Positions 44,793 to 54,073 of a stretch of DNA of 64,000 nucleotides are shown piece after piece (position 1 is the stretch's first letter; the number at the start of each line of letters is the position of its first letter). Origin of the DNA: UBA7330 sp043554545 (GTDB lineage Bacteria; Bacteroidota; Bacteroidia; Cytophagales; Cyclobacteriaceae); assembly GCA_043554545.1 (NCBI GenBank), contig CP121337.1, positions 3,720,001-3,784,000 of the forward strand, in the 5' to 3' direction. The position numbers were made by a program, and so were the translations under genes. The notes under the pieces were generated by a model. It did no database searches. It saw nothing but the letters and a program-made list of their open reading frames with translations, and had not been told where the DNA came from.

Positions 44793-47700
44793 ATGAACAC
44801 AGAACAAATCATAGCGCAGACGAAAAACCTCATCATTACTACCGATTATAAAGGAAATTTAAAGTCCGCTAATCCTGCATTTTATAAAACTCTTGGCTAC
44901 ACCAAAGAAGAAGTTCTAAACAAGAAATTTGAAGAGTTCGTACATCCGGAGGATATTGAAAATACCAATGAACAATTTAGTAAAATTGTACATGGGCAAG
45001 AGTGTTTCGGTTTTGAAAACAGATATACCCACAAAAATGGAGAACTGGTCTATATAATATGGAATTCATTTCCCCTTGAAGGCTCGGAAAATCTTATATG
45101 TGGAATTGGTAATGTAGTAACAGATCTCAAACGAGCTGAATTATCAACTTTACGGACGAAACAGCTATTAGAGACCTCTCAATCCATCGCTTATGTGGGC
45201 GGGTGGGAATTAGACCTAATTACCAAAGAGAATTTTTGGACGGAAGAGACTTATCGCATCCATGATACTTCACGGGAGGAGTTTAACCCTACAGTGGATG
45301 CCGGTATTGATTTTTATTCGCCTGAATCACAAGAAATTCTCAAGAAAGCCCTGCAAGCTGCAATTGAAAAAGGGGAAGACTATGACCTGGAGTTGGAATT
45401 AAGAACTGTCAAAGGACGGCTGATTCATGTCAGAACAAACTGTACAGTCATATTTCATGAAGGAAAACCAGTTAGGTTAGTAGGTGCCTTCCAGGACATA
45501 ACCGACAGAAAAACCTATGAAGAAAAAATCGAAGAAAGTGAGTCCAGTATTAATTCCATAATCAATTCTTTGCCTTTTGGCGTTTGTGTAATTGATCAAG
45601 AGGGCAACATTTTACGTGTTAATGAAGTCTGGGAAGAATTTGGTAGTAGCAATGGAATAGAAGTTGAGTCTTTTGATACATATAACTATTTCGATGTTTG
45701 CCGAGCCGACCACCGGGATGAAAATGCAAAAGCAGTTTTAGCCGGGCTATTAGATCTACTGGATGGAAGAATAGCTTCATTTAGCCATGAATATCCCTGC
45801 CATGCACCGAATAAAAAACAGTGGTTTTTATTAAAGGCCAATCTGATGAAATCAGGACAAAAACAAATCGTGATTTCTCATATCGATATTACTAAACGTA
45901 AGCTCCTGGAGATTGAGCAGCAAAAGCTGATCGAACAAGCCAATCTGGCGATGAAAGCAGGGGAATTAGGCCTATGGACTTTAGACATCACTTCTGGCCA
46001 CCTAGAGTGGAATGATCAGCAGCTTGAAATCTACGGACTGTCCCGGGATGAATTCGAAGAAGGGATTGATGATTGGCAAAAGCAACTCCATCCTGAAGAT
46101 GCTGAGTTTGCCAACGAGAAATTATCAGGTGTTTTTAAAGGCGAGGCATTTCATAATGTGGAGTTTAGGATCATCCGAAGGAGCGGGGAAATCCGACATG
46201 TTCAAGCATCCGGTACACCTATATATAACCAGGATAACAAGCCTTCCCAATTCATTGGTATCAATCGTGATGTCACCGAGTTTAAGCACGCCGAGCAAGA
46301 ATTAAGGGACAGTGATCGAGTATTCAATTTATCGATCGATATGTTTTGCATAGCTGGCTTTGATGGCTATTTCAAGCACCTCAATCCCGCATGGGAGCGT
46401 ACGCTTGGCTGGTCTACGGAAGAGCTATTAACCAAACCCTGGATAGAGTTTGTACACCCTGATGACAAAAATAATACGGAGGATATCAAAACCGTGATTG
46501 TTGATGGTCAGGAAGTTTTGGAGTTTGAAAACCGTTATGTCTGTAAAGATGGTAGTGTAAAATGGCTTTCATGGAAATCTCAGCCTTTTCCTGAGGAGGA
46601 TATCATGGTTGGAACCGCTCGAGACATCACAACAGAAAAGGAACAAGAGCAAAAACTTAAGCAAAATGAATTACATCTTCAAAGAGCTCAGCAGATAGCC
46701 CAAGTGGGCAGCTGGCATCTTAACCTAAAAACCAATAAAATTAACTGGACAGAAGAATTATATAAAATGTTTGGTCTTGATCCGGCCATGCCTATACCGC
46801 CGTTGGATGAACAACAGCACCACCATACAGAAAAAAGCTGGGAACTCTTATCCTCGGCCATTGACAAAATATCAAAAGATGGAGTGCCTTACGAGCTTGA
46901 ATTGAATATCATCCGAAAAGATACATCCATGGGATGGATATTGGCACGAGGTGAAGCTCTAAAAAATGATCGTGGAGAAATCTATGCCCTCTCGGGTGTA
47001 GCTCAGGATATCACCATCAAAAAACTACAGGAACAATCTCTCAAGCAAAGCGAACGTCATCTTAAAAACGCCCAGCGGGTAGCCAAAGTGGGCAGCTGGT
47101 ATCTTGACATTAAATCCAACGTAGTTACCTGGACAGAAGAATTATTTAAAATGTTTGGTCTGGACCCAGAAATGCCTGTTCCGAAGTGGAATGAACAACA
47201 AAAAGACTACACAGAAGAAAGCTGGGAACGGTTATCCTCGGCCGTTGAAAAAGCATCAAAAGATGGAGCCCCTTACGAACTAGAATTGAATATCATTCGA
47301 AAAGACAAATCCATGGGATGGATAACGTCACGTGGTGAAGCACTTAAAGATGATGATGGGAATATATATGCCCTTTCGGGTGTAGCTCAGGACATAACCA
47401 GTAAGAAGGAAAATCTTCTTCAGTTGGAAAAAGCTAAAATGAAGGCAGAAGAAGCTGATAAATCAAAATCTGTCTTTTTGGCCAACATGAGTCATGAAAT
47501 AAGAACGCCCCTGAATGCCATCATTGGCTTTTCGCGACTATTAACTGATGACCTGACAGCGAGTGATAAAAAAATGTATCTGGACCAGGTACATAGTAAT
47601 TCAAAACACCTGCTTACACTGGTGGATGACATTCTGAATATTTCGAAGATTGAAAGTGAACAAATCAAGATTATCAACAAGCCAGTCAGACTCCATCAGC

Positions 47701-48563
47701 TGGTTCAGGAAATCTTTGATTACCACGTCAATCACATCAAAAATCACGATAAAGAAAATGTTGTGCTCGAATTAAATCTTCCTAAGAATGCCATTGAAAA
47801 TGATTTTATTGAACTGGACCCGGTAAGACTGAAAGAAATACTGCACAACTTAATTTGCAATGCCATCAAATTCACAGTAAAAGGGACAATACAAATTGGT
47901 TACTCATATAAACCTAAGGAGCTTGAATTTTTTGTCAGGGACGAAGGCATAGGGATCGCTGAAACCCACCTGCAAAGGATTTTTGAAAGGTTTGCACAGG
48001 CACCAGATATCTCGGAAAATTATGGCGGCACCGGACTTGGGCTTGCGATATGCAAAGGCTTAATTAAAAAAATGGGTGGCCAGATTTGGGTGGAATCGAA
48101 AATAAATGTTGGATCAACCTTTTTCTTTACCCTACCAAAAATTTCAACTGATTCTTCAATGAAAAAGTCAGAAAAACAAGTTTCCAATAACTTCTCCGTT
48201 AAGAATGGGGAAAAAGTATTGATTGCTGATGACAGCCCATCTGTCCAACTATACTATAAAAGCATCATGAAGAAACATCAGGTTGATGCAATTATAGTAA
48301 AAAGTGGTCAGGAAGCATTAGACTGTTACAATCAAAACATGAACAGCATCGGGCTGGTGCTCATGGACATTAGAATGCCAGGCATGGACGGTATTGAAAC
48401 CATGAAAAGATTAAAAAAGATTAATTCAGAAATCAAAGTAATTGCTCAGACGGCCTTCGCCATGAAGACTGAATTAGAAAGATTTAAAAAATTAGGCTTT
48501 AACGGCTGTTTAACCAAGCCAATAGCAGAAGAAGAGTTGATAAAGCTTGTTAAGGCTAAGTAA
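44793..48563 (+). CDS. multi-PAS hybrid sensor histidine kinase with receiver
   Basis: A cytoplasmic 1256-residue sensor. Seven PAS domains lie between residues 1 and 870, at roughly 1-115, 125-250, 255-360, 370-485, 490-610, 615-740 and 740-865. A HisKA domain follows with H901 (NMSHEIRTPLNAI), then a HATPase with NAIKFT, DEGIGI and GGTGLGLAI, and a C-terminal receiver with D1192 (LMDIRMPGMDG). PAS 6 and 7 are nearly identical, a recent tandem copy; PAS 1 and 5 also resemble each other. No membrane segment or DNA-binding output. Followed by a second kinase after 11 bases. Confidence 0.95.
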   Translation: MNTEQIIAQTKNLIITTDYKGNLKSANPAFYKTLGYTKEEVLNKKFEEFVHPEDIENTNEQFSKIVHGQECFGFENRYTHKNGELVYIIWNSFPLEGSENLICGIGNVVTDLKRAELSTLRTKQLLETSQSIAYVGGWELDLITKENFWTEETYRIHDTSREEFNPTVDAGIDFYSPESQEILKKALQAAIEKGEDYDLELELRTVKGRLIHVRTNCTVIFHEGKPVRLVGAFQDITDRKTYEEKIEESESSINSIINSLPFGVCVIDQEGNILRVNEVWEEFGSSNGIEVESFDTYNYFDVCRADHRDENAKAVLAGLLDLLDGRIASFSHEYPCHAPNKKQWFLLKANLMKSGQKQIVISHIDITKRKLLEIEQQKLIEQANLAMKAGELGLWTLDITSGHLEWNDQQLEIYGLSRDEFEEGIDDWQKQLHPEDAEFANEKLSGVFKGEAFHNVEFRIIRRSGEIRHVQASGTPIYNQDNKPSQFIGINRDVTEFKHAEQELRDSDRVFNLSIDMFCIAGFDGYFKHLNPAWERTLGWSTEELLTKPWIEFVHPDDKNNTEDIKTVIVDGQEVLEFENRYVCKDGSVKWLSWKSQPFPEEDIMVGTARDITTEKEQEQKLKQNELHLQRAQQIAQVGSWHLNLKTNKINWTEELYKMFGLDPAMPIPPLDEQQHHHTEKSWELLSSAIDKISKDGVPYELELNIIRKDTSMGWILARGEALKNDRGEIYALSGVAQDITIKKLQEQSLKQSERHLKNAQRVAKVGSWYLDIKSNVVTWTEELFKMFGLDPEMPVPKWNEQQKDYTEESWERLSSAVEKASKDGAPYELELNIIRKDKSMGWITSRGEALKDDDGNIYALSGVAQDITSKKENLLQLEKAKMKAEEADKSKSVFLANMSHEIRTPLNAIIGFSRLLTDDLTASDKKMYLDQVHSNSKHLLTLVDDILNISKIESEQIKIINKPVRLHQLVQEIFDYHVNHIKNHDKENVVLELNLPKNAIENDFIELDPVRLKEILHNLICNAIKFTVKGTIQIGYSYKPKELEFFVRDEGIGIAETHLQRIFERFAQAPDISENYGGTGLGLAICKGLIKKMGGQIWVESKINVGSTFFFTLPKISTDSSMKKSEKQVSNNFSVKNGEKVLIADDSPSVQLYYKSIMKKHQVDAIIVKSGQEALDCYNQNMNSIGLVLMDIRMPGMDGIETMKRLKKINSEIKVIAQTAFAMKTELERFKKLGFNGCLTKPIAEEELIKLVKAK

Positions 48564-48574
48564 TAAATATCTTT

Positions 48575-50068
48575 ATGAACACCACTTTAAAAGAAATCAT
48601 TAATGAAAAACCAACCCGGTTTATCAACCCGATTCTGCAAACTACCGCTGTCGGTGCATGCCTTTTAATACTTGCCCTTATTCCCGAATTGCTCGACCTG
48701 GACAATAGGTGGGAGGGGATAGAATTTCACTCTTCCATAGAGGGCATTGGCGGAATGATGTGTGTCATATTGAGCCTTTTCCTGATAAATGAAAAATACT
48801 TTTCGGCTGACTATCCGGAGTTGTTTCTATTCGCTATCATTTTTTTTATTTTGGGACTTGGCAACATTTTGCACTCATTTCAGGAGCCCAATAAATTATT
48901 CATCTTCTACCATAGTTTTGCGGGATTCTTTGCTGGAATTGTCTCGCTACTTATCCTATTTCCAAAGCTATTAGTCAGGATTTCCAGGCAAAAGCGTGCT
49001 TATGTTGTTTTTGTTGGATTTTCGATAGTTATCTACCTTATATTTATTCTATTTCCTGATGCAGTCCCATATATGGGAAACGAAGAGTCTTTTTCCTCCT
49101 ACGCGATCATTTTGAACGTAGTAGCCGGCATCACCTTTCTGTTACTCACAATTAAGATTGGAGTTATACAAAACCGTGAGAAAAGTACTTATGACTATAG
49201 ATATTTCAGTCTTATATTTATCGTTTTTTCAGTTTCCTATCTTACCTTTTTCACTTCCGCTTTGTGGGATACCTCCTGGTGGATGTGGCATTTCTATGCC
49301 TTTCTAGCTATTACCTTAGTTATCTATAGTATCATTTCTCACCAAAAGAATTTGATTCTCAAGTTAAGTAAATCACAAGAAATCCTAATAAATAAAAATA
49401 AAGAGCTGGAGCAGTTTACTTACATAACTTCACATGATTTACAAGAACCACTTAACTCCATTTTGTCTTTTTCGTTTCTTCTCAGACAAAATGGGTATGA
49501 CAAATTGGACCAGATTGGACAGCAAAGTGTAACAATCATTGAACAATCGTCTAACAGAATGAAAGCATTCATTACCTCTCTTTTAGAATTTTCCAGAATT
49601 GGTAGAGAAAAAGAGAAAACAGAGGTAAACATTGAAACAATACTTGATGATTTAAAAAATGACTTGAATGACCTGATCGCAAAAGAAGATGCTACCATTA
49701 AGTACGTCGGTGAAATAATGACGATAAATGCTTACCAAACTGATTTGATAAAACTTTTTCAAAACATTGTAGTCAACGCCATTAGGTATAGAAACGCAGA
49801 GGAAGCTCCATTTGTGGTAATTAGCTCAAAAGAGCTACAAAATGAATATGAATTTACTGTGACCGATAATGGCATTGGCATAGAAGAGGAATATTATGAC
49901 AAAATATTTGAAGTGTTTAGGCGCCTTCATACGCGAGATCAATATGAAGGAACGGGCATTGGACTCGCTTACTGCAAGAAAATAGTTGAATTGCATCATG
50001 GGAGAATATGGCTCAAATCAAAGCCTGGAAAAGGATCTAAATTTTATTTTACAATAGCGAAAAATTAA
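48575..50068 (+). CDS. membrane sensor histidine kinase
   Basis: About eight hydrophobic segments in residues 20-265 form an integral-membrane sensor, with no large periplasmic loop. They are followed by a short coiled linker, HisKA with H287 (TSHDLQEPLNSI) and HATPase with NAIRYR, DNGIGI and GTGIGLAYCKK. No receiver is attached. It ends three bases before a single-domain receiver, its likely partner. Confidence 0.93.
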   Translation: MNTTLKEIINEKPTRFINPILQTTAVGACLLILALIPELLDLDNRWEGIEFHSSIEGIGGMMCVILSLFLINEKYFSADYPELFLFAIIFFILGLGNILHSFQEPNKLFIFYHSFAGFFAGIVSLLILFPKLLVRISRQKRAYVVFVGFSIVIYLIFILFPDAVPYMGNEESFSSYAIILNVVAGITFLLLTIKIGVIQNREKSTYDYRYFSLIFIVFSVSYLTFFTSALWDTSWWMWHFYAFLAITLVIYSIISHQKNLILKLSKSQEILINKNKELEQFTYITSHDLQEPLNSILSFSFLLRQNGYDKLDQIGQQSVTIIEQSSNRMKAFITSLLEFSRIGREKEKTEVNIETILDDLKNDLNDLIAKEDATIKYVGEIMTINAYQTDLIKLFQNIVVNAIRYRNAEEAPFVVISSKELQNEYEFTVTDNGIGIEEEYYDKIFEVFRRLHTRDQYEGTGIGLAYCKKIVELHHGRIWLKSKPGKGSKFYFTIAKN

Positions 50069-50071
50069 AGA

Positions 50072-50458
50072 ATGAAAGCAAAATTTAACAGAATTATGTT
50101 GGTTGATGATGATGTGAACACTAACATTTACAACGAGATCATTTTGAATCAGGTCGAAGCAGCAGAAGAAATAGTCATCTACCAAAATGGAAAAGGTGCA
50201 ATAGAATATTTGGAGAAAGGAGACAACAATGTTGATTTAGTTTTTTTGGATATCAATATGCCTATTATGAATGGCTGGGAGTTTTTAGAGAAATATCAAA
50301 AACTTGAAGAAGCAAAAAAGGCAGGAAGTGTAATAGTGATGCTTACTACTTCAATGAACCCAGACGATAGGCAAAAGGCTCGTGAGTTCGGCTTAGTTGA
50401 AAATTTTATTAACAAACCATTGACTCCTGACGCACTGCAAGAAATTCTGAACCGATAA
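50072..50458 (+). CDS. single-domain response regulator
   Basis: Receiver of the Rcp1/CheY-like type (128 residues). Acid residues DDD at 12-14, phospho-acceptor D60 in VFLDINMPIMNGWEF, Thr pair in MLTTSMN and Lys in FINKPLTP are present. This subfamily pairs with PHY/PAS kinases of the SHDLQEPL type, as encoded just upstream. No output domain. Confidence 0.95.
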   Translation: MKAKFNRIMLVDDDVNTNIYNEIILNQVEAAEEIVIYQNGKGAIEYLEKGDNNVDLVFLDINMPIMNGWEFLEKYQKLEEAKKAGSVIVMLTTSMNPDDRQKAREFGLVENFINKPLTPDALQEILNR

Positions 50459-50460
50459 AC

Positions 50461-50608
50461 GTGTCATTATTGTGATGACGAAATGATCAATATTGATGAG
50501 TAAACTAATGAAAAAGAAATCTGCTTTAAGATTGGTTGCAAATATTATTTAACCAAACCCATACAAAAAAACCAGTTAATAGAGACATTGGAGAAAAGGA
50601 TTAACTAG
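50461..50608 (+). pseudogene. remnant of a receiver-domain C-terminus
   Basis: The frame from about 50504 to 50608 reads EICFKIGCKYYLTKPIQKNQ and then LIETLEKRIN before TAG. This matches the last third of a receiver domain (the CLEAGxxxYLxKPI motif with its final helix). A stop at 50501-50503 closes it upstream; in another frame VIIVMTK (50462-50482) resembles the preceding beta strand. It is probably the leftover end of a deleted hybrid kinase. Confidence 0.6.
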
Positions 50609-50650
50609 TATTGAGATATACGAATTATAGGGAGAGAAGTAAGAAATAAA

Positions 50651-51889
50651 ATGGAACGGTTTGCTAAAATTACAATAAGGGAAAGTAATGAATCAAAAAA
50701 GGTAAAGATTGGATCGGATATTAAACCCGATTTACGCAAAAGCGTCATTACCAAATGGCAGTCTTTGATAGATACTGTCGCACGAATAGCAAAAGTCCCC
50801 GCAGGTTTAATTATGCTGTTAAAAGAAGATACCATTCAGGTATTTCTCAAGAGTGATACGAAGAATAACCCTTATAAAGAAGGAGAAGAGGCTAAACTGG
50901 TGTACGGACTTTATTGTGAAACCGTAATTGGTACACAAAAGAAATTATTGGTTCCGGATGCGACTAAGAGTGACATTTGGAAAAATAACAATCCAGATGT
51001 TGATATCAATATGATTTCATATCTGGGTTTTCCAATCAATTGGCCTGATGGAGAGATTTTCGGTACCGTTTGTTTACTGGACAACAAAGAAAATCACTAT
51101 GAAAAAGACTTCGAAGACCTACTTTTTCAAGTAAAACAGCACATTGAAAGTGACCTTTCACTTCAAATGCTTAACCACGATTTAGAAAAGAAAAACGCAT
51201 TACTTCAACAAAAAGACCACACGAAAACCAGATTTCTCTCCTTGATCTCCCATGATATCAGAGGAAATATTGCCACGATCGATGAGTTTTTAAAACTTTT
51301 GGCGAGTGACTCTGGCTCCTATGACAAACAAGAGCTAGGACAGATATTAAGCTCTTTGAGCCAAACGGCATCAGCCACACATGAAACACTCGAGGATCTA
51401 CTCAGTTGGTCAAGAAATGACATTGCTCAGTTAAACCCTGAATTTCAAAAGGTAAACGTGATTGAAGTAATAGAAAAAATATTACGCTATTTCAAGCAAG
51501 GTATTCTGATTAAAAACATTGAGGTGTCAAAGTCCTACTGTGTGAACAAAGCATTTATTACTACGGATGAAAATATGCTAACAGTGATACTGAGGAATAT
51601 TATTTCAAATGCCATAAAATTCAATCATGACTCCGGTGAACTTAACATTAGCGTTGATTCAGAAGATGGCAAACATAAGATTACCATCGCAGATTCAGGA
51701 ATAGGTATGGGGCAAGATACACTCAGCAGGTTATTTAGGTTTGATGAAAACCATTCCAAAGGAACCCGAAGCGAAAGCAGTGCAGGTATTGGATTAATGT
51801 TGGCAAAAGAATTTATTGACAAGCTTGGGGCTAAGATTTCTGTTACCAGCAAAATCGGAAAAGGAACCACATTCACGATCGAAATCTAG
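50651..51889 (+). CDS. GAF-domain histidine kinase
   Basis: Cytoplasmic 412-residue kinase: GAF domain at about 30-170 (CETVIGTQKKLLVPDAT, YLGFPINWPDGEIFGTVCLLD), a short coiled coil, HisKA with H201 in SLISHDIRGNIATI, and HATPase with NAIKFN, DSGIGM and SAGIGLMLAKEF. The H-box has Asn where Pro is usual, a known variation. It is separated from the receiver by the 50461-50608 remnant and is the last kinase of the island. Confidence 0.92.
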   Translation: MERFAKITIRESNESKKVKIGSDIKPDLRKSVITKWQSLIDTVARIAKVPAGLIMLLKEDTIQVFLKSDTKNNPYKEGEEAKLVYGLYCETVIGTQKKLLVPDATKSDIWKNNNPDVDINMISYLGFPINWPDGEIFGTVCLLDNKENHYEKDFEDLLFQVKQHIESDLSLQMLNHDLEKKNALLQQKDHTKTRFLSLISHDIRGNIATIDEFLKLLASDSGSYDKQELGQILSSLSQTASATHETLEDLLSWSRNDIAQLNPEFQKVNVIEVIEKILRYFKQGILIKNIEVSKSYCVNKAFITTDENMLTVILRNIISNAIKFNHDSGELNISVDSEDGKHKITIADSGIGMGQDTLSRLFRFDENHSKGTRSESSAGIGLMLAKEFIDKLGAKISVTSKIGKGTTFTIEI

Positions 51890-51968
51890 GTAAGCCGCAC
51901 ACCTTTAATATAATTAGTCTTGTGAAAATTAAGACAGCCCAACAGTGAGGCAGCACCTCTACCGAAAC

Positions 51969-52345
51969 GCAGAGTCCTCTACGAGAGACTCTGCTAGGAA
52001 TGAATATAGCTCGTTCTTAAACCCTTCCCCTCGGACGGAAGTGGATGACTTTTGTATTTGCTGATTTTACTTCTCCGCAGAGTCTCCTGAAAGGGACTCT
52101 GCGGGACCAAAAGCCATGATTGCGCAATTACCTCATCTAACGCCCTCTTCCTAGCAGTGTCTCCTGAAAGGGGCTCTGCATCTATTAAATTCTAAACGCA
52201 GAGTCCTCTATGAAAGACCCTGCTAGGAATGAAATATAGCTCGTTCTTTATTTTTTACCCTTTACGTTATTAGTTGTATTTAAACAAGTGGAAGAACTGA
52301 CATTCTGGATCCACTTCTCCGCAGAGTCTCCGAAGGGACTCTGCG
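51969..52345. repeat. REP-like hairpin cluster, left of the RAYT gene
   Basis: Five palindromes: type C at 51969-51994, type A at 52075-52104, type B at 52154-52179, type C at 52198-52223, type A at 52319-52346. Shared stem GCAGAGTC / GACTCTGC; type A is extended to CCGCAGAGTC / GACTCTGCGG. The linkers are also conserved, including a perfect ATTGCGCAAT palindrome (52119-52128). Many stem changes are on one arm only (GACCCTGC, GGCTCTGC). The rest of 51890-52419 holds no gene. Confidence 0.85.
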
Positions 52346-52419
52346 CGCTCATTTTCAGCATAGTATTTTGATTATTTTCTATTAATCCGCTATATTAAAT
52401 CTTTCTTTAAATTTTAATC

Positions 52420-53010
52420 ATGAGTGTTAGGCGTCAGATCACTGAGTCAAATGGAATTTATTTCATTTCATTTACCTGCTACAATTGGCTCTACTTGATT
52501 GAAATGGTTAATGGTAATGACCTGGTCTATAAATGGTATGATTATTTAAAGATGAATCATCATCATATAATTGGTTATGTAATTATGCCCAACCATGTAC
52601 ACTCGCTGATTGCCTTTTCAAATAGTCGAAAATCCATCAATAGCATCATTGGAAATGCTAAAAGATTCATGGCTTATGAAATTGTGGATAGGCTCTCAGA
52701 ATTAAGAAAATATGAAACGTTGGCAGTTCTTAAAAACGGAGTAAATGCTTCTGACAAAAAATCAGGAAAAATTCACCAGGTGTTTGAACCTTCATTTGAC
52801 TGGAAAGAATGTCAAAGTAATCACTTCATTGAACAAAAGTTGAACTATATGCATGAGAATCCATGCGTAGGCAAATGGAAGCTTGCTGGAAATCCAGCAG
52901 ATTATTTACATAGCTCGGCTAGGTTTTATATTGATGATCAACCAGGGGTTTATGAGGTTACCAATTATATGGAATTGGAAGATATTGATTTGACTAAATT
53001 GGTGAGGTAG
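52420..53010 (+). CDS. REP-associated tyrosine transposase (RAYT)
   Basis: IS200-like Y1 transposase fold (196 residues). The HUH metal motif is in YVIMPNHVHSLI, and the likely catalytic Tyr is in LNYMHENPCVG, followed by the Gly/Lys-rich end region typical of RAYTs. It begins 75 bases after one REP hairpin and ends 14 bases before an inverted copy. RAYTs are single-copy housekept transposases that are thought to spread REP sequences. The frame is full length with no visible damage. Confidence 0.92.
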   Translation: MSVRRQITESNGIYFISFTCYNWLYLIEMVNGNDLVYKWYDYLKMNHHHIIGYVIMPNHVHSLIAFSNSRKSINSIIGNAKRFMAYEIVDRLSELRKYETLAVLKNGVNASDKKSGKIHQVFEPSFDWKECQSNHFIEQKLNYMHENPCVGKWKLAGNPADYLHSSARFYIDDQPGVYEVTNYMELEDIDLTKLVR

Positions 53011-53023
53011 TGCTTCTATCAAG

Positions 53024-53051
53024 CCGCAGAGTCCCTTCGGAGACTCTGCGG
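53024..53051 (-). repeat. type A REP hairpin in inverted orientation
   Basis: The loop reads TCCCTTCGGAGA, which is the reverse complement of the loop at 52329-52337 region of the left type A copy. It is the only one of the 17 hairpins in this orientation and lies 14 bases after the RAYT stop. With the copy at 52319-52346 it brackets the transposase gene as a pair of inverted ends. Confidence 0.85.
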
Positions 53052-53229
53052 GGAACTAAACGTTTCCATCTCTTCAAAGGCATTTGAATGGCGGGAGACC
53101 TCTTACCAAAACAACCAGTCTGTAATAAGCATTTCAGAATTATCGCCTATTTTTAATTGAAAGTACCTAAGCTTAAGTAACACTAGTAAACACTCACAGT
53201 GAACCTCCAGAATATGGCCTATCACTTCT

Positions 53230-53563
53230 CCGCAGAGTCTCCGAAGGGACTCTGAGGGACCCAAAGCCATGATTGCGCAATAACCCCCGTCTAACGCCTT
53301 CACCCGAGCAGAGTCTCCCGAAAGGGGCTCTGCATCTATTAAATTCTAAACGCAGAATCCTCTACGAGAGACCCTGCTAGGAATGAAATATAGCTCGTTC
53401 TTAAACCCTTCCCCTCGGACGGAAGTGGATGACTTTTGTATTTGCTGATTTTACTTCTCCGCAGAGTCTCCTGAAAGGGACTCTGCGGGACCAAAAGCCA
53501 TGATTGGGCAATAACACCGCCTAACGCCCTCTTCCGAGCAGAGTCTCCTGGAAGGGACGCTGC
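53230..53563. repeat. REP-like hairpin cluster, right of the RAYT gene
   Basis: Order A (53230-53257), B (53308-53333), C (53352-53377), A (53459-53488), B (53538-53563). The stretch 53351-53568 is nearly the same as 51968-52185, a direct repeat of about 215 bases bracketing the RAYT. The last hairpin stands 23 bases from the end of the HU-like gene and could serve as its terminator. 53055-53225 is unique sequence with nothing recognised. Confidence 0.85.
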
Positions 53564-53585
53564 GAGGAACCAATCATCTGGTAGA

Positions 53586-53972
53586 TCATTTAGCCATTAC
53601 AAACTTCGTCTGACTAAGCTTCTTTTTGATATGCTTGTCAGGAAGAAAGGACATTTTTACACTGATGATATCCCGGCTAGTTACCTTGTCGGGGTCCTCA
53701 TGTCCATCGCCGGTCACATGCAGGCTAAAAGTACCAAAGCCATCAAGTTTGACATTATTGCCTTTTTGTAGCATCTCAGGAATCAAGTGAATAAAACTCT
53801 CAATCACTCCAATGACAGTGGGTTCAGGATAGATATTTCGTTCACTTATCTCTTGAGCCAGTTGGCGTGCATTGATTAACGTGCGTTTTGTTATTGCCGG
53901 ATAGTATTTAGGTGTCCTGTTACCCGCCATTCCTCCTGGTCTTTTGCTTACAACTTTGTATCGAACTGCCAT
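53586..53972 (-). CDS. HU-like DNA-binding protein (Bacteroidota HU-HIG type)
   Basis: Small basic protein (128 residues) of the HU/IHF fold as found in Bacteroidota: AVRYKVVSKRPGG start, helical part (30-65), the GxGTF-like turn in LDGFGTFSLHVTGDG at about 77-91, and a basic tail. Such proteins bend DNA and shape the nucleoid. It lies inside the REP region and is transcribed toward it. Its promoter region carries a phased array of dyad sites, so its expression may be strongly controlled, possibly by itself. Confidence 0.85.
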   Translation of the reverse strand: MAVRYKVVSKRPGGMAGNRTPKYYPAITKRTLINARQLAQEISERNIYPEPTVIGVIESFIHLIPEMLQKGNNVKLDGFGTFSLHVTGDGHEDPDKVTSRDIISVKMSFLPDKHIKKKLSQTKFVMAK

Positions 53973-54043
53973 ATATTGCTATTATTTAGGTGTACCAGAT
54001 AGAGCCTGATTTTAGCCTTTCAGGTGCCTGTTTATTTTTTTGT

Positions 54044-54073
54044 CAAAACTACGTGTACTACTTCTCCGAACAA
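54044..54073 (-). promoter_or_regulatory. predicted promoter of the HU-like gene
   Basis: On the minus strand TAGTTTTG (54044-54051) matches TAnnTTTG and TTG (54071-54073) stands 19 bases upstream as the -33 part. A start point near 54037 would give a leader of about 65 bases. The -33 TTG lies within the first full dyad of the 22-bp array, so array binding would touch polymerase directly. Confidence 0.5.
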
